Source of the DNA: Burkholderiales bacterium | Lineage (GTDB): Bacteria > Pseudomonadota > Gammaproteobacteria > Burkholderiales > Burkholderiaceae_C | Assembly (NCBI GenBank): GCA_027484405.1 | Contig: JAIXTA010000018.1 | Coordinates: forward strand, 1-64,000 | DNA length: 64,000 nucleotides | Direction of reading: 5' to 3' | Shown here: piece by piece, positions 1-8,493 of the stretch | Position numbering within the stretch: the stretch's first letter is position 1 | Layout of the letters: every line of letters starts with the position of its first letter | Notes under the pieces: model-generated | What the model was told of the DNA's origin: nothing | What the model saw: only the letters and a program-made list of their open reading frames with translations | Databases searched by the model: none | Made by a program: the position numbers and the translations under genes

Positions 1-789
1 AAAGCTGCGGTCGAACAGGATGCCCATGTTGTGCAGGATGCGCTCGACGACCTTGTTCTCCCAGACCGCATCGAAGTTGATCTGGGTGTCGAGCCAGCGC
101 TCCAGCCACTCCGGGTCGGGCAGGCGCGACTGCACGGTGTCGTTCGGGAACAGGGCCTTGTTCACGTGCAGGTTGGTCGGGTGCAGGGCCTGGCTGGTGC
201 GCCGGGCGCTGGCCATGAGCACGCCCACCTTGGCAAAGGCGCTGCGCGCGGTCTCGGCCACGGCGGCGCCCTTGTCGGTCAGGGCCTTCTTCATGTAGCG
301 CAGGTAGGCGCCGGCGTGGCGGGCTTCGTCCTGGCTGATGAGATTGTAGATGTGCTTGATGACCGGCTCGGTATGCCATTCGCTGGCGCGGCGGTACCAG
401 TGGTTCAGCCGGATCTCGCCGCAGAAGTGCAGCATCAGCGTTTCCATGGCGGGCGCGGGGTCGAACTCGAAACGCACGTTGTGCAGCTCTTCCTCGGTGG
501 GCACGAGGTCGGGCCGGAAGCGGCGCAGGTATTCCATCAGCACGAGGCTGTGCTTCTGCTCCTCGAAGAACCACACGCTCATGAAGGCGGAGAAGTCGCT
601 GTCGCCGCGGTTGTCGCGCAGGAACATCTCGGTGGCGGGCAGGGCGCTCCACTCCGTGATGGCGTTCATCTTGATGGTCTGCGCCTGCTCCTCGGACAGC
701 TTGCTGGCATCGAACGTGTCCCAGGGGATGTCCGTGTCCATGTTCCAGCGCACGTTTTCAAGCGACTTGTAGAGCTCGGGATACAGCAT
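1..789 (-). CDS. Ferritin-like / acyl-ACP-desaturase-type protein (3' end outside window)
   Basis: Start ATG is at 787-789 on the minus strand and the frame stays open to the left edge, so only the N-terminal 263 codons are visible. The translation is helical. It carries EEQKH near residues 76-80 and DEARH near 154-158, the spaced E..H pattern of di-iron ferritin-like and fatty-acid-desaturase proteins. A role in oxygen-dependent acyl-chain chemistry is inferred from this motif pair and from its place as last visible gene of a lipid-modification operon, 71 bp after the SnoaL-like gene. Substrate is unknown; another ferritin-like oxygenase is possible. Confidence 0.75.
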   Translation of the reverse strand, partial: MLYPELYKSLENVRWNMDTDIPWDTFDASKLSEEQAQTIKMNAITEWSALPATEMFLRDNRGDSDFSAFMSVWFFEEQKHSLVLMEYLRRFRPDLVPTEEELHNVRFEFDPAPAMETLMLHFCGEIRLNHWYRRASEWHTEPVIKHIYNLISQDEARHAGAYLRYMKKALTDKGAAVAETARSAFAKVGVLMASARRTSQALHPTNLHVNKALFPNDTVQSRLPDPEWLERWLDTQINFDAVWENKVVERILHNMGILFDRSF

Positions 790-860
790 GGCAGTCTCGT
801 CAGGCAACAAACAGGCACGAGTTTAGGTTTGAGTGGCGGGTTCTGGATGACACGACGGTG

Positions 861-1298
861 TCAGCTTGACGCACGTTTCTTGAGAAAACGCATCAAACCG
901 CCCAACAGCGGGATCTTTTCGTAGAGTTCTTCGGCCACGTCCCAGTAGTCGCGGTGGTAACTGATCCGGCCATCGGCAGCAAAGCGCAGGTGGCTGGCGC
1001 CCCGCACGGTCTGCTCGCCGCCCATGCGGGCCGAGCTGAAGATGAAGTCCCAGGTCAGGAAGGCGCAATCACCCTGGGCCACGACGTCGGTCACTATGAA
1101 GCGTGGGGCCTGCACCTGATCGAACATGTGGTTGAAGATGGCGGCAATGCGATCTGCTCCGCTGACCTCATTGAAAGGGTCCTTGAACCAGGCATCCTCG
1201 GTGTAGATCTGCGCCATGCGCTGCGTGTCGGCACGCGAGAGGTGCTCGAAGAAATCCTTTGCGCGCCCCACGGCGCCAGCCAGTTCGGTCGGGTTCAT
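861..1298 (-). CDS. SnoaL/NTF2-like domain protein
   Basis: A 145-residue single-domain protein of the NTF2-like fold. It has a helical N-terminus, the family-typical segment around YTEDAWFKDPFNEVSG, and a strand-rich C-terminal half with FDQVQAPRFIV and a conserved RDYWD. Members bind small hydrophobic ligands or act as isomerases/cyclases. It lies 10 bp after the SDR stop within a minus-strand operon of lipid-modifying genes, so a small-molecule or acyl substrate is plausible, but this is inference from context. No signal peptide is visible. Confidence 0.8.
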   Translation of the reverse strand: MNPTELAGAVGRAKDFFEHLSRADTQRMAQIYTEDAWFKDPFNEVSGADRIAAIFNHMFDQVQAPRFIVTDVVAQGDCAFLTWDFIFSSARMGGEQTVRGASHLRFAADGRISYHRDYWDVAEELYEKIPLLGGLMRFLKKRASS

Positions 1299-1308
1299 GG
1301 CGCGGGGC

Positions 1309-2103
1309 TCAGAGCTTGGTGGTCAGGCGCAGCAGCTTGAAGTAGGCCGTGGGCGGCAGCAGGCGCGCAAACTTCACCTTGCGCGTGAAGCTCTTGGGGA
1401 AGCTGATCTCGAACTCGCCGGCCTTGATGCCCGCCAGCATCTCTCGCGCTGCGTCCTGCGGGCTCATCAGGTCGGGCATGTGGAAGTCGTTGCCCTTGGT
1501 CAGCGGCGTATCCACAAAGCCGGGGTTGATGCAGTGCACCGCAATGTCCTTGGGTGCCAGATCGAAGTACAAAGCCTCGCTCATGTTGATCAGCGCCGCC
1601 TTGGAGGGGCCGTAGATCAGCGCCTTGGGCAGGCCGCGGTAACCGGCCACACTGGCCACGAAGCCGATGCCGAGATACCCCTTGCGCCGCTCGCGCTCCT
1701 TGAGCAGGCGCGGCAGCATGGCTTCCATCACATTGAGCGGGCCGTTCAGGTTGATGTCGAGCAGCTTGGCCGCCACATCGCGGTCGAACTCCCAGGCGCG
1801 CATCTCGTTGTAGGTGCCGGCCACCACCAGCGTGAGGTCCGGCGCGCCCCAGCGGTCTTCGATCTGCGCGGCCGCGGCCAGCACCGCAGCGCGGTCGGCA
1901 ATGTCCAGGGGCAGGGCCATGGCGCGCTCGGTGTCCTTGCCGGCGGCAAACTGTTCCAGGGCTTCGGCCTTGCGGGCGGACACGATGACGCGCGCGTCCT
2001 GCGCGTACAGCTGCTCCGCGGCGGCGGCGCCAATGCCGGTGGAGGCGCCGATCACCCAGACCCGCAGCCCCTGCCAGGTCGAGATGGGTGTGTTCAAGCT
2101 CAT
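1309..2103 (-). CDS. Short-chain dehydrogenase/reductase (SDR)
   Basis: 264 residues. Near the N-terminus is the Rossmann motif GASTGIG (about residues 19-25) and further on the YGPSK catalytic Tyr/Lys pair with an upstream serine in FVASVAGY, so all classical SDR active-site residues are present. The chosen start at 2103 gives a normal-length SDR; an upstream in-frame extension to 2217 would overlap the DUF3833 gene and looks non-native. It is an NAD(P)-dependent alcohol/ketone oxidoreductase, presumably acting on the lipid intermediate handled by the neighbouring genes. Substrate is not deducible. Confidence 0.88.
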   Translation of the reverse strand: MSLNTPISTWQGLRVWVIGASTGIGAAAAEQLYAQDARVIVSARKAEALEQFAAGKDTERAMALPLDIADRAAVLAAAAQIEDRWGAPDLTLVVAGTYNEMRAWEFDRDVAAKLLDINLNGPLNVMEAMLPRLLKERERRKGYLGIGFVASVAGYRGLPKALIYGPSKAALINMSEALYFDLAPKDIAVHCINPGFVDTPLTKGNDFHMPDLMSPQDAAREMLAGIKAGEFEISFPKSFTRKVKFARLLPPTAYFKLLRLTTKL

Positions 2104-2140
2104 GATGGATCCCGTCTGCCGTGTTCTTCCGGCGTGAGAC

Positions 2141-2695
2141 TTACTGCGTGGGCGGTCGCTTGCTGAAGCTGATGAAGACATCGGCCACGTTGAAGCCGAA
2201 CTTGCTGATCTGCGCATGGTTGAGCATGTGACGCTCGTCGATCAGATACAGCCAGTCGTCGAAGTTGACCTCATAGCGCTTGTCGCCCACGGGCAGGTCG
2301 AAGGTGTAGCGGAAATTGAAGGCGTTGCCCGAGAGCTTGCCGGTGGCTTCACCCACCACGCCATCGGCCTTGCCTGACCAGGTGCCATCGGCGCGGCGCT
2401 GGATCGTCCAGATGCGCTTTTCCTTCTGGCCGTCGCTCCAGACAAAGTCTTCATCGAGCGTGAGCACCTCGCCTGCCCAGCTGGCCTTGATGACCACCAC
2501 AAAGCGGCGCGTGACTTCGCCCGAGCGGTTGCGCACCATGCCGTAGCCGTCAATGGTGCCGTTGAAGTATTGCCGCATGTCGAGCGCGGGTTTCTCGGCG
2601 GCGTATTTGGCGGGATCGATGCCGGCGCAGGCCGACAGGGCGACCAGGCCCAGTGCAATGCAGCAGGCGCGAAAAACTCGAATCAGGGTGTTCAT
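2141..2695 (-). CDS. DUF3833 family lipoprotein
   Basis: 184 residues starting at ATG 2693-2695. The N-terminus is a lipoprotein signal ending in LSAC, so the mature protein would be anchored by cysteine to a membrane facing the periplasm. The body (YFNGTIDGYGMVRNRSGEV, then alternating strands) fits DUF3833, a family often found beside cfa-like and DUF1365 genes. The biochemical role is unknown; a lipid carrier or binding function is possible. A near copy of the regional palindrome (TGTCCTAGGA) lies just upstream of the start at about 2703-2712. Confidence 0.85.
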   Translation of the reverse strand: MNTLIRVFRACCIALGLVALSACAGIDPAKYAAEKPALDMRQYFNGTIDGYGMVRNRSGEVTRRFVVVIKASWAGEVLTLDEDFVWSDGQKEKRIWTIQRRADGTWSGKADGVVGEATGKLSGNAFNFRYTFDLPVGDKRYEVNFDDWLYLIDERHMLNHAQISKFGFNVADVFISFSKRPPTQ

Positions 2696-2742
2696 GGCAG
2701 TGTGTCCTAGGAGGAGAGTTGTTGTTGTTTCAGCGGCTGTTG

Positions 2743-4074
2743 TCAGAGCCGGTTCCCGCGCCATGCGGCAGCCAGCAGCCCGAAGGCCAGCAGCTTGAGC
2801 ACGCAGGGCACCACGGCATAGCTCAGGGTGAGGGCCAGCAGCGGCTCGGCAGCCGTGCTGCCCGGGCTGTAGCCCAGGCTTTGCAGCAGGGGCAGGGCAA
2901 TCAGGGCGGCCAGCGAGAACACCAGCTTGTTGGCGAAGTTCCACAGGCCGAAGTACACGCCCTCGCGCTCGCCGCGGTGCTGATTGGCGTCAATCACGCG
3001 GGCCAGCAGCGCCGGCGGGATGGCCAGATCGGCGCCAAACGCCAGGCCCGAGAGCAGGCAGATCACGGCAAAGCCGGTGAAGTCGCCCGCCCCCAGGCTG
3101 AACGCCCAGATGAACGAGGCGATCGATGCCGCCATGCCGGCCAGCCACAGGCCCTGCAGATCAAAGCGCCGCGCCAGCCAGACCCAGGCCGGCATGCTCA
3201 TCGCCCCGGCCAGGAAGTACAGCGCCAGAAAGCTGCCGATGTGCTGCGACAGACCGAGCTTGTCCGTCACGAAGAACTGGAACAGGGTGGCGGTGATCGA
3301 GGGCGCGAGCGCATTGAGCGTGAAGATCGCCAGCAGCCAGCGCATGCGGCCGGAGCCCAGCGGCACAGCCCAGCCGTGGCGGCCGTCGGCGGGTGCGCCG
3401 CCCGCGGCCAACGGCCGGGGGGCAAAGCGCCCCAACAGCAGCAGGCCCACGCCCATGAGCACCACGAACACCCCCACCAGCGCCGGCAGGCCGGCCTGCT
3501 GGAACAGGATCGAGGCGACGATCACGCCCACGAGGCCCAGGCCCTCGCGGCTGGCAGTCACGCGGGTGCGGCCGGCATCGTCCGTGGCCAGCTCGGAGCC
3601 CCAGGCTTGATAGGCCACCGTGGCCAGCGAATAGGCCAGATACACCAGCACGATCGAGCCCGACAGCCACAGCGCGGCGGCAAGGGTTCCCATGCCGGCG
3701 GGTGGGTTGAGCAGGGCGATGAAGCCGGCCGTCATGGGCAGGCTGGCCAGCAGGATGGGCCGCCAGTACTGCCCGGTGCGCTTCTGCGCATCGACCCAGG
3801 CGCCCAGCAGCGGGTCCACCACGGCATCGACCAGGCGGGTGGCAAACAACAGCACGCCGATCAGCGCAAGCGACAGCGCGGTGCTCTTCTCGTAGAGCGC
3901 CGGCACGAAGAGGTTGACCGGCGTGGCCAGCAGGGCCAGCGGCAGGCCGAAGGCGGCATAGGCCGCCAGCGAGCCGGTTCCGAGACGGGCGGGCGCGGCC
4001 GAAGACGCTGTGCCAGCCGTGCCGGCGCTCGCCGCGCGGGCATCAGCCGTCGCGTGGGCCGCCGGCGAATTCAT
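2743..4074 (-). CDS. MFS transporter, GPH/MelB-like (MFS_2)
   Basis: About 443 residues with roughly twelve hydrophobic segments after a 30-residue Ala-rich N-terminal tail. The cytoplasmic-loop patterns ATRLVDAVVDPLLGAW and AYQAWGSELATDDAGRTRV are typical of glycoside-pentoside-hexuronide symporters. Its ATG overlaps the TGA of the chalcone-isomerase-like gene by one base (TGATG); a GTG one codon earlier is an alternative. In this operon it is more likely to move a lipid-related compound or precursor than a sugar, but that is inferred from context only. Confidence 0.87.
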   Translation of the reverse strand: MNSPAAHATADARAASAGTAGTASSAAPARLGTGSLAAYAAFGLPLALLATPVNLFVPALYEKSTALSLALIGVLLFATRLVDAVVDPLLGAWVDAQKRTGQYWRPILLASLPMTAGFIALLNPPAGMGTLAAALWLSGSIVLVYLAYSLATVAYQAWGSELATDDAGRTRVTASREGLGLVGVIVASILFQQAGLPALVGVFVVLMGVGLLLLGRFAPRPLAAGGAPADGRHGWAVPLGSGRMRWLLAIFTLNALAPSITATLFQFFVTDKLGLSQHIGSFLALYFLAGAMSMPAWVWLARRFDLQGLWLAGMAASIASFIWAFSLGAGDFTGFAVICLLSGLAFGADLAIPPALLARVIDANQHRGEREGVYFGLWNFANKLVFSLAALIALPLLQSLGYSPGSTAAEPLLALTLSYAVVPCVLKLLAFGLLAAAWRGNRL

Positions 4075-4598
4075 CACTTGGCTCCGATCAGCTGCGAGCG
4101 CAGGCCCGGCTGGGAGGTCTTGGGGTGCAGCCAGATCGAGATGAAGGCGCGCGCAAAGGCCGGGTCCGCCACTTCACCCAGGGGCTGATCGTTGCGGAAG
4201 AACTTGGCGCCCTGGCCCGGCACGAAGAGCATGGACAGGCTGTCGCCCTTGCTCACATCCGGGAAGAGCTTCGTCATCTCGGCCAGCCAGCGGGCGCGGT
4301 CTTCCGGACTGCCCAGGCCCAGCTCGGCCATTTCCTTCTCGCTGCGCTCGGCAATCAACTTGCCGACCAGCTTGCGCGCATAGGTCAGGCGCAGCGCCGC
4401 CGGGTGCTCGGTGAACTGCGCCGCGTTGAAGCCGGGGCGGGTCCAGAGCTCGGCGTCATAGATGTGCAGGCCGAAGTAGCGCAGCATGCCGCTGCCGACC
4501 TTGCGGGCTTCCGGGATGCTGCTGCTGACCCAGCTCGCCTGCGCCCAGGCGGCGGAGGTGGCCAGCAGCAGTGCGGCGGTGACCAGCAGCTTCTTCAT
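4074..4598 (-). CDS. Chalcone isomerase-like periplasmic protein
   Basis: 174 residues with a cleavable signal peptide (MKKLLVTAALLLATSAAWA). The mature part, with RYFGLHIYDAELW and AERSEKEMAELGL, matches the bacterial chalcone-isomerase-like domain, whose eukaryotic relatives include fatty-acid-binding proteins. It probably binds an acyl chain in the periplasm rather than isomerising chalcones. The start overlaps the stop of the upstream methyltransferase gene as ATGA, indicating translational coupling. Start at 4598 was chosen because it gives the signal peptide. Confidence 0.83.
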   Translation of the reverse strand: MKKLLVTAALLLATSAAWAQASWVSSSIPEARKVGSGMLRYFGLHIYDAELWTRPGFNAAQFTEHPAALRLTYARKLVGKLIAERSEKEMAELGLGSPEDRARWLAEMTKLFPDVSKGDSLSMLFVPGQGAKFFRNDQPLGEVADPAFARAFISIWLHPKTSQPGLRSQLIGAK

Positions 4599-5884
4599 GC
4601 CACGGCCTTGCGCAGGGTGAACTGATACACGTCCGTGGAGCCGGTCAGGAAGCCGGCTTCGCAGTAGCCCAGGTAGAACTGCCACATGCGGATAAAGCGC
4701 TCATCAAAGCCCTGCGCCAGCACCTGCTCGCGGCGGCTGTTGAAGAGCTGGTGCCACAGGCGCAGGGTGGTGGCGTAGTCGCGGCCAAAGGCGAAGCGGT
4801 CTTCCACGACAAAGCCGTGCTTGTGTGCGAGCTCCACGAAGCGCGAGGGCGAGGGCAGCATGCCGCCCGGGAAGATGTACTGCTGGATGAAGTCGGTGCC
4901 GTCGCGATAGCGCTCGAACAGTTCGTCGGCGATCGTGATCACCTGGATGCAGGCATGGCCGCCCGCCTTCAGGTTGCGGTCCAGACACTCGAAGTAGCTG
5001 GTCCAGTATTCCTCGCCCACGGCCTCGAACATCTCGATGGACGCAATGCCGTCGTACTGCGGGTCCGTACCGCGACCCTCATCCCGGTAGTCCTGCAGCT
5101 TGAACTCGGTGGCGCCGCTCAGGCCCTGGGTGGACAGGCGGGCGCGGGCATAGGCGAGCTGCTCGGAGGACAGGGTCAGGCCCGTGACATGTGCGCCGGC
5201 GCGCGCGGCCAGCTCGGCAAAGCCGCCCCAGCCACAGCCGATCTCGAGCACCTTGGCACCCTCGCGCAGCTGCAGGCGGTCGAAGACGCGCTTGAGCTTG
5301 GCGTACTGCGCCTGTTCCAGGCTCTGGTCGGCGCTGCCGTCGAACAGCGCGCTGGAGTAGGTCATCGAAGGATCGAGCCATTCGGCATAGAAGGTGTTGC
5401 CGAGGTCGTAGTGCGCCTCGATGTTCTTCCTGGCCTTGGTCTTGGTGTTGCGGTTGAGCAGGTGCTTGATGCGATAGGCCAGGCGCCCGAAGAAGGAGCC
5501 GTACAGCCCGCGCTCGATGGTGACGCGGTTGGCGTTCAGCAGGGTCAGCAGGCCGGCGAGGTCGTCGGTGCTGAACTGGCCGTCCATGTAGGCCTCGCCA
5601 AAGCCCACGTCGCCCGAAGCCATGGCGCGCTCGAACACCGCCCAGTCCGTGATGTGGGCCTGCGCTGCCGGTTCGCCGCGGCCGAAGCTGCGGGTGCTGC
5701 CGTCCGGCAGGCGCAGCGTGAGCTGGCCGATCTCCAGGCGCTCGAGCATCGAGAGGATGAAGCGCGCCTTGGCCGGCATCTTTGCCGGGCGGGCCTGGGC
5801 CGGGTGCGCGGGCGCGCTGGCGTGGGGCGCGCGCTCGGCGCTGCTGGAGGAGGGCAGTGCGTTCTGGAGGGCGTCAGTGCTCAT
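4595..5884 (-). CDS. Cyclopropane-fatty-acyl-phospholipid synthase family methyltransferase
   Basis: 429 residues. After an Ala/Pro-rich 35-residue leader comes the CFA-synthase N-terminal region, then YDLGNTFYAEWLDPSMTYS (about 159-177) and the SAM-binding motif VLEIGCGWG (about 212-220). The C-terminal half has the family EMFEAVGEEYW and GYCEAGF segments. It would transfer a methylene or methyl group from SAM to an unsaturated acyl chain in phospholipid. Partner FAD, DUF1365 and MFS genes resemble clusters tied to cyclopropane or methyl/furan fatty acids under singlet-oxygen or light control in other proteobacteria, so the product may not be a simple cyclopropane. ATGA overlaps join it to both neighbours. 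Confidence 0.93.
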   Translation of the reverse strand: MSTDALQNALPSSSSAERAPHASAPAHPAQARPAKMPAKARFILSMLERLEIGQLTLRLPDGSTRSFGRGEPAAQAHITDWAVFERAMASGDVGFGEAYMDGQFSTDDLAGLLTLLNANRVTIERGLYGSFFGRLAYRIKHLLNRNTKTKARKNIEAHYDLGNTFYAEWLDPSMTYSSALFDGSADQSLEQAQYAKLKRVFDRLQLREGAKVLEIGCGWGGFAELAARAGAHVTGLTLSSEQLAYARARLSTQGLSGATEFKLQDYRDEGRGTDPQYDGIASIEMFEAVGEEYWTSYFECLDRNLKAGGHACIQVITIADELFERYRDGTDFIQQYIFPGGMLPSPSRFVELAHKHGFVVEDRFAFGRDYATTLRLWHQLFNSRREQVLAQGFDERFIRMWQFYLGYCEAGFLTGSTDVYQFTLRKAVA

Positions 5885-6663
5885 CGGGATACGAGGTCCG
5901 AAGGGGGGGTGGGTTTGGTATGGAAGGGCACGCGCTTGAGCCAGAGCTTCAGCGCATGCCAGTGGATTCGGGCCATGACGGCCACCGTGAACCAGCCGGT
6001 GCGCGCCAGTGCGCTGCCAAGCGCGGCCGCGGCAAGCGGCTGGTGTTCGCCGGAGATTGAGGTCTCCAGCACGCAGCCTTCGGCGTCGTGATAGTCCACC
6101 CGCGCGAGCGAGCGGTCCTGCCGGGCCAGGAAGCGGAAGCTGTAGGTGCCCAGCACCGGGTTGAAGGGTGACACATGGAACACCTTGGTCGCGCGCAGCA
6201 GCTGCCCGGGGCGGATCGCGCTGCCGTCGGCATGGGCCAGCAGGTAGCAGTGCCGCTCGCCGAAGGTGTTGTTCACCTCGGCCAGCACGGCACGCAGGCT
6301 GCCATCGGCGCGTTCGCAGTACCAGAAGCTCACCGGCTTGAATCCATAGCCAAAGACCCGCGGAAAGGTGTGCAGCCAGATCTCGCCGTCCGCATCGGTG
6401 ATGCCGGCGTCCTGCAGCAGCCCTTCGAGCCAAGCAAGGCTCGCACCATCGCCCAGGCCGTGATCGCGGTCATGAAAGCTCACCAGCGCCGCACGGTTGT
6501 GGGCAAACAGGCGGCCGCCCCAGCCCAGGGCGGGCAGGCCGGCCTGGCGCACGCTGCGCATGGGCAGGCGCAGGAACAGCCCGCGGTACATGAACGCATG
6601 CCGCGCCGGCTTCAGGCGCGCATGGCGCACCCAGCCAAAGCCGAGCATGGGCAGCCTGTTCAT
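5881..6663 (-). CDS. DUF1365 family protein
   Basis: 260 residues. Recognisable DUF1365 signatures include FMYRGLFLRLPM near the N-terminus, then TFPRVFGYGFKPVSFWYCE, VNNTFGERHCYLL and FHVSPFNPV. The family almost always neighbours an FAD amine-oxidase-like gene and a cfa-like methyltransferase, as here, and is thought to share in fatty-acid modification, though its chemistry is not established. Start ATG at 6661-6663 lies 25 bp after the stop of the flavoprotein gene; its stop overlaps the next start as ATGA. Confidence 0.9.
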   Translation of the reverse strand: MNRLPMLGFGWVRHARLKPARHAFMYRGLFLRLPMRSVRQAGLPALGWGGRLFAHNRAALVSFHDRDHGLGDGASLAWLEGLLQDAGITDADGEIWLHTFPRVFGYGFKPVSFWYCERADGSLRAVLAEVNNTFGERHCYLLAHADGSAIRPGQLLRATKVFHVSPFNPVLGTYSFRFLARQDRSLARVDYHDAEGCVLETSISGEHQPLAAAALGSALARTGWFTVAVMARIHWHALKLWLKRVPFHTKPTPPSDLVSR

Positions 6664-6688
6664 GGTCGCGTCGCCGTCCGTCTCGCGC

Positions 6689-7972
6689 TCACTCGGCCGC
6701 GCGGGCGCTGGACACATCCAGTGCATCAAGCACGCCACGTGCGGCGGCCAGCCCGGCCTTGAGTCCGTCTTCATGGAAGCCGTAGCCCGCCCAGGCGCCG
6801 CCGAACCACACGCCCCCCTGGCCCTGCAGGGCAGCCAGCTCCTGTTGCGCGGCCACCGCGGCGGTATCGAAGATCGGGTGGTCGTATTCGTATTCCGCGA
6901 TCACCTGCTTCGGCTCGGTGATCGGGTTGAGCGAGACCACCACCGGCGTCTTGAAGGGCAGGGGCTGCAGCATGTTGATCAGGTAGTGGCAGCAGACCTG
7001 CGGTTCGCCGCCGGCGTCGCTGGTTTCGTAGTTCCAGCTCGACCACGCCAGCTTGCGGCGCGGCAGCACGCTGGCGTCGGTATGCAGCACGGCGCGATTG
7101 GGCTGGTAGCGCAGGCGCGAGAACACGCTCTGCTCGGACAGTTGCGGCTGCGCGAGCAGCTTGAGCGTGGTGTCGCTGTGCGTGGCCAGCACCACGGCAT
7201 CGAAGCTTTCCTTGCCGCGGCTGCTTTCCACCACAGGCAGCTGGCGCGGCGCGCGGTGCACGGCATGCACCGGCGTGGACAGGCGCACCTCATGGATGCC
7301 GGCCAGCACGCGCTTGACGTACTCGCGCGAGCCGCCCTGCACCGTGTACCACTGCGGCCGGCCCTCGAAGCCGGTGAGCAGGCCGTGGTTGTGGCAGAAC
7401 TGCAGGAAGGTCTTGGCCGGGTAGGCCATCATGGCCTCGGTGGGGCAGGACCAGATGCAGGCCGCCATCGGCACCAGATACCAGTCGATCATCTCGCGGC
7501 CGTAGCCGCCCTGCTTCAGATACTCGCCCAGGCTGAGGGCGCCCACTCGGTGGTGCAGGATGTCGTCGGTGGCCTGCTTGTTGAAGCGCAGCAGGTCGCG
7601 CAGCATGCGCAGGAAGCTCGGGCGCAGCAGATTGCGCCGCTGGGCAAACACGCTGTTCAGCGAATGTCCGGCCCACTCCAGACCCTTGGCCGGTCCGCCG
7701 GTCAGGCGCACCGAGAAGCTCATGTCGCTCTTGGCCGTGGGCACCTTCAGTTCATTGAACAGGGCCAGCAGATTGGGGTAGGTGCGGTGGTTGAACACCA
7801 GGAACCCGGTGTCCACGCCGTGGGTGATGCCATCCAGGGTCACGTCCACCGTGTGGGCATGGCCGCCGGCGTAGTTCTCGCGCTCAAAGAGCGTGACGTG
7901 ATGCTGCTTGGCCAGCAAGTGGGCTGCGCCCAGGCCGGTGATGCCGCTGCCAACAACCGCAATTCGCTTCAT
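6689..7972 (-). CDS. FAD-dependent amine-oxidase-like oxidoreductase
   Basis: 427 residues opening with VVGSGITGLGAAHLL, the GxGxxG dinucleotide motif, followed by ERENYAGGHAHTVDV as in flavin-containing amine oxidases and phytoene-desaturase relatives. The C-terminus has a second FAD-contact region, GVWFGGAWAGYGFHEDGL. Proteins of this subgroup sit with DUF1365 and cfa-like genes. A desaturation or oxidation step on a modified acyl chain is the most likely role. This is the first gene of the nine-gene minus-strand operon; upstream is a 520-bp non-coding control region. Confidence 0.9.
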   Translation of the reverse strand: MKRIAVVGSGITGLGAAHLLAKQHHVTLFERENYAGGHAHTVDVTLDGITHGVDTGFLVFNHRTYPNLLALFNELKVPTAKSDMSFSVRLTGGPAKGLEWAGHSLNSVFAQRRNLLRPSFLRMLRDLLRFNKQATDDILHHRVGALSLGEYLKQGGYGREMIDWYLVPMAACIWSCPTEAMMAYPAKTFLQFCHNHGLLTGFEGRPQWYTVQGGSREYVKRVLAGIHEVRLSTPVHAVHRAPRQLPVVESSRGKESFDAVVLATHSDTTLKLLAQPQLSEQSVFSRLRYQPNRAVLHTDASVLPRRKLAWSSWNYETSDAGGEPQVCCHYLINMLQPLPFKTPVVVSLNPITEPKQVIAEYEYDHPIFDTAAVAAQQELAALQGQGGVWFGGAWAGYGFHEDGLKAGLAAARGVLDALDVSSARAAE

Positions 7973-8161
7973 GAGAGCCTGCCAGGTGTGCGAGGGGAGG
8001 AGTGATCCAGGTACGCGCCGTTCAAGCGGACGGATGCATCATGGACTCGAATATTACCAAATGGTTCACTTTCGCTACCAGTCGGTATCTTTCGGCTTCG
8101 GGCGAAATGTGGCTGCCGATGCGCCGATCGGGCAAAGCAGGCAGTGTCGCGCCGGTTGGGC

Positions 8162-8183
8162 ACCTGATCGCTCCCGATCAGGT
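8162..8183. repeat. Perfect hairpin, 9-bp stem
   Basis: ACCTGATCG and CGATCAGGT flank a four-base CTCC loop. There is no T-run after it on either strand, so it is not an obvious intrinsic terminator. It lies within the leader region of the lipid operon and may be an mRNA structure or a protein site. Confidence 0.45.
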
Positions 8184-8331
8184 AGAGAAGAGCTGCGAAG
8201 CGCCCCGAGACATTCAGGAGGGAGGGAGGGAGAAGGATCCCAGGTTGGCCTCGAGGGCCAGCGCTTCGCAGCGTAAAGCGGATCGACAGGGCGCGCAATG
8301 CGCAGCCGGGTGGGTTGGTCAGACCCCTGTC

Positions 8332-8344
8332 TTGTCCTAGACAT
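8332..8344. promoter_or_regulatory. Putative operator, palindrome TTGTC-CTA-GACAT
   Basis: The core TGTC-CTA-GACA is a perfect inverted repeat and matches two sites in the regulator/peroxidase intergenic region. It lies 360 bp upstream of the lipid operon's first codon. Binding by the adjacent MerR/B12 regulator is inferred from shared motif and location, not shown. Confidence 0.5.
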
Positions 8345-8368
8345 TGTGAATGCAGCTTCGCCGTGGCG

Positions 8369-8381
8369 AAACCTAGGTCAA
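8369..8381 (-). promoter_or_regulatory. Putative weaker operator, TTGAC-CTA-GGTTT on minus strand
   Basis: Read on the minus strand this 13-mer shares TTG.CCTAGG with the site at 9370-9382. It is 37 bp from the palindrome at 8332, about 3.5 helical turns. CTAG is uncommon in such G+C-rich DNA, which makes the clustering notable. TTGACC could also act as a -35 hexamer. Confidence 0.35.
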
Positions 8382-8493
8382 ACACCACCCCGCGCGTGCC
8401 CGGCGGGTGCGCCCGATCCGCATCCTCGAGCAGGCTGCGGGTGGCGCGAGCTGCGCCGTGAGCTGGGTTACGGCGCATGGGGCGGGTGCCGGG

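Larger units (their letters stand above)
7973..8493. other. Non-coding control region of the lipid operon
   Basis: 520 bp with no convincing gene, between the operon start and the end of the glutathione peroxidase gene. It holds a nine-base-pair hairpin, two CTAG-centred palindromes and, on the minus strand around 8058-8063, a TAATAT hexamer that could be a -10 element, preceded by CTGGTA at 19-bp spacing. Open frames crossing it have no recognisable protein character. Confidence 0.5.

Noticed and set aside
2743-4077. GTG start at 4077 for the MFS gene
   Set aside because: ATG at 4072-4074 is adjacent and gives the standard TGATG coupling; the extra codon makes no difference to the protein.
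7969-8478. Open frames in the lipid-operon control region
   Set aside because: They have low-complexity Arg/Pro/Ser translations, no ribosome sites, and cover palindromes and hairpins.
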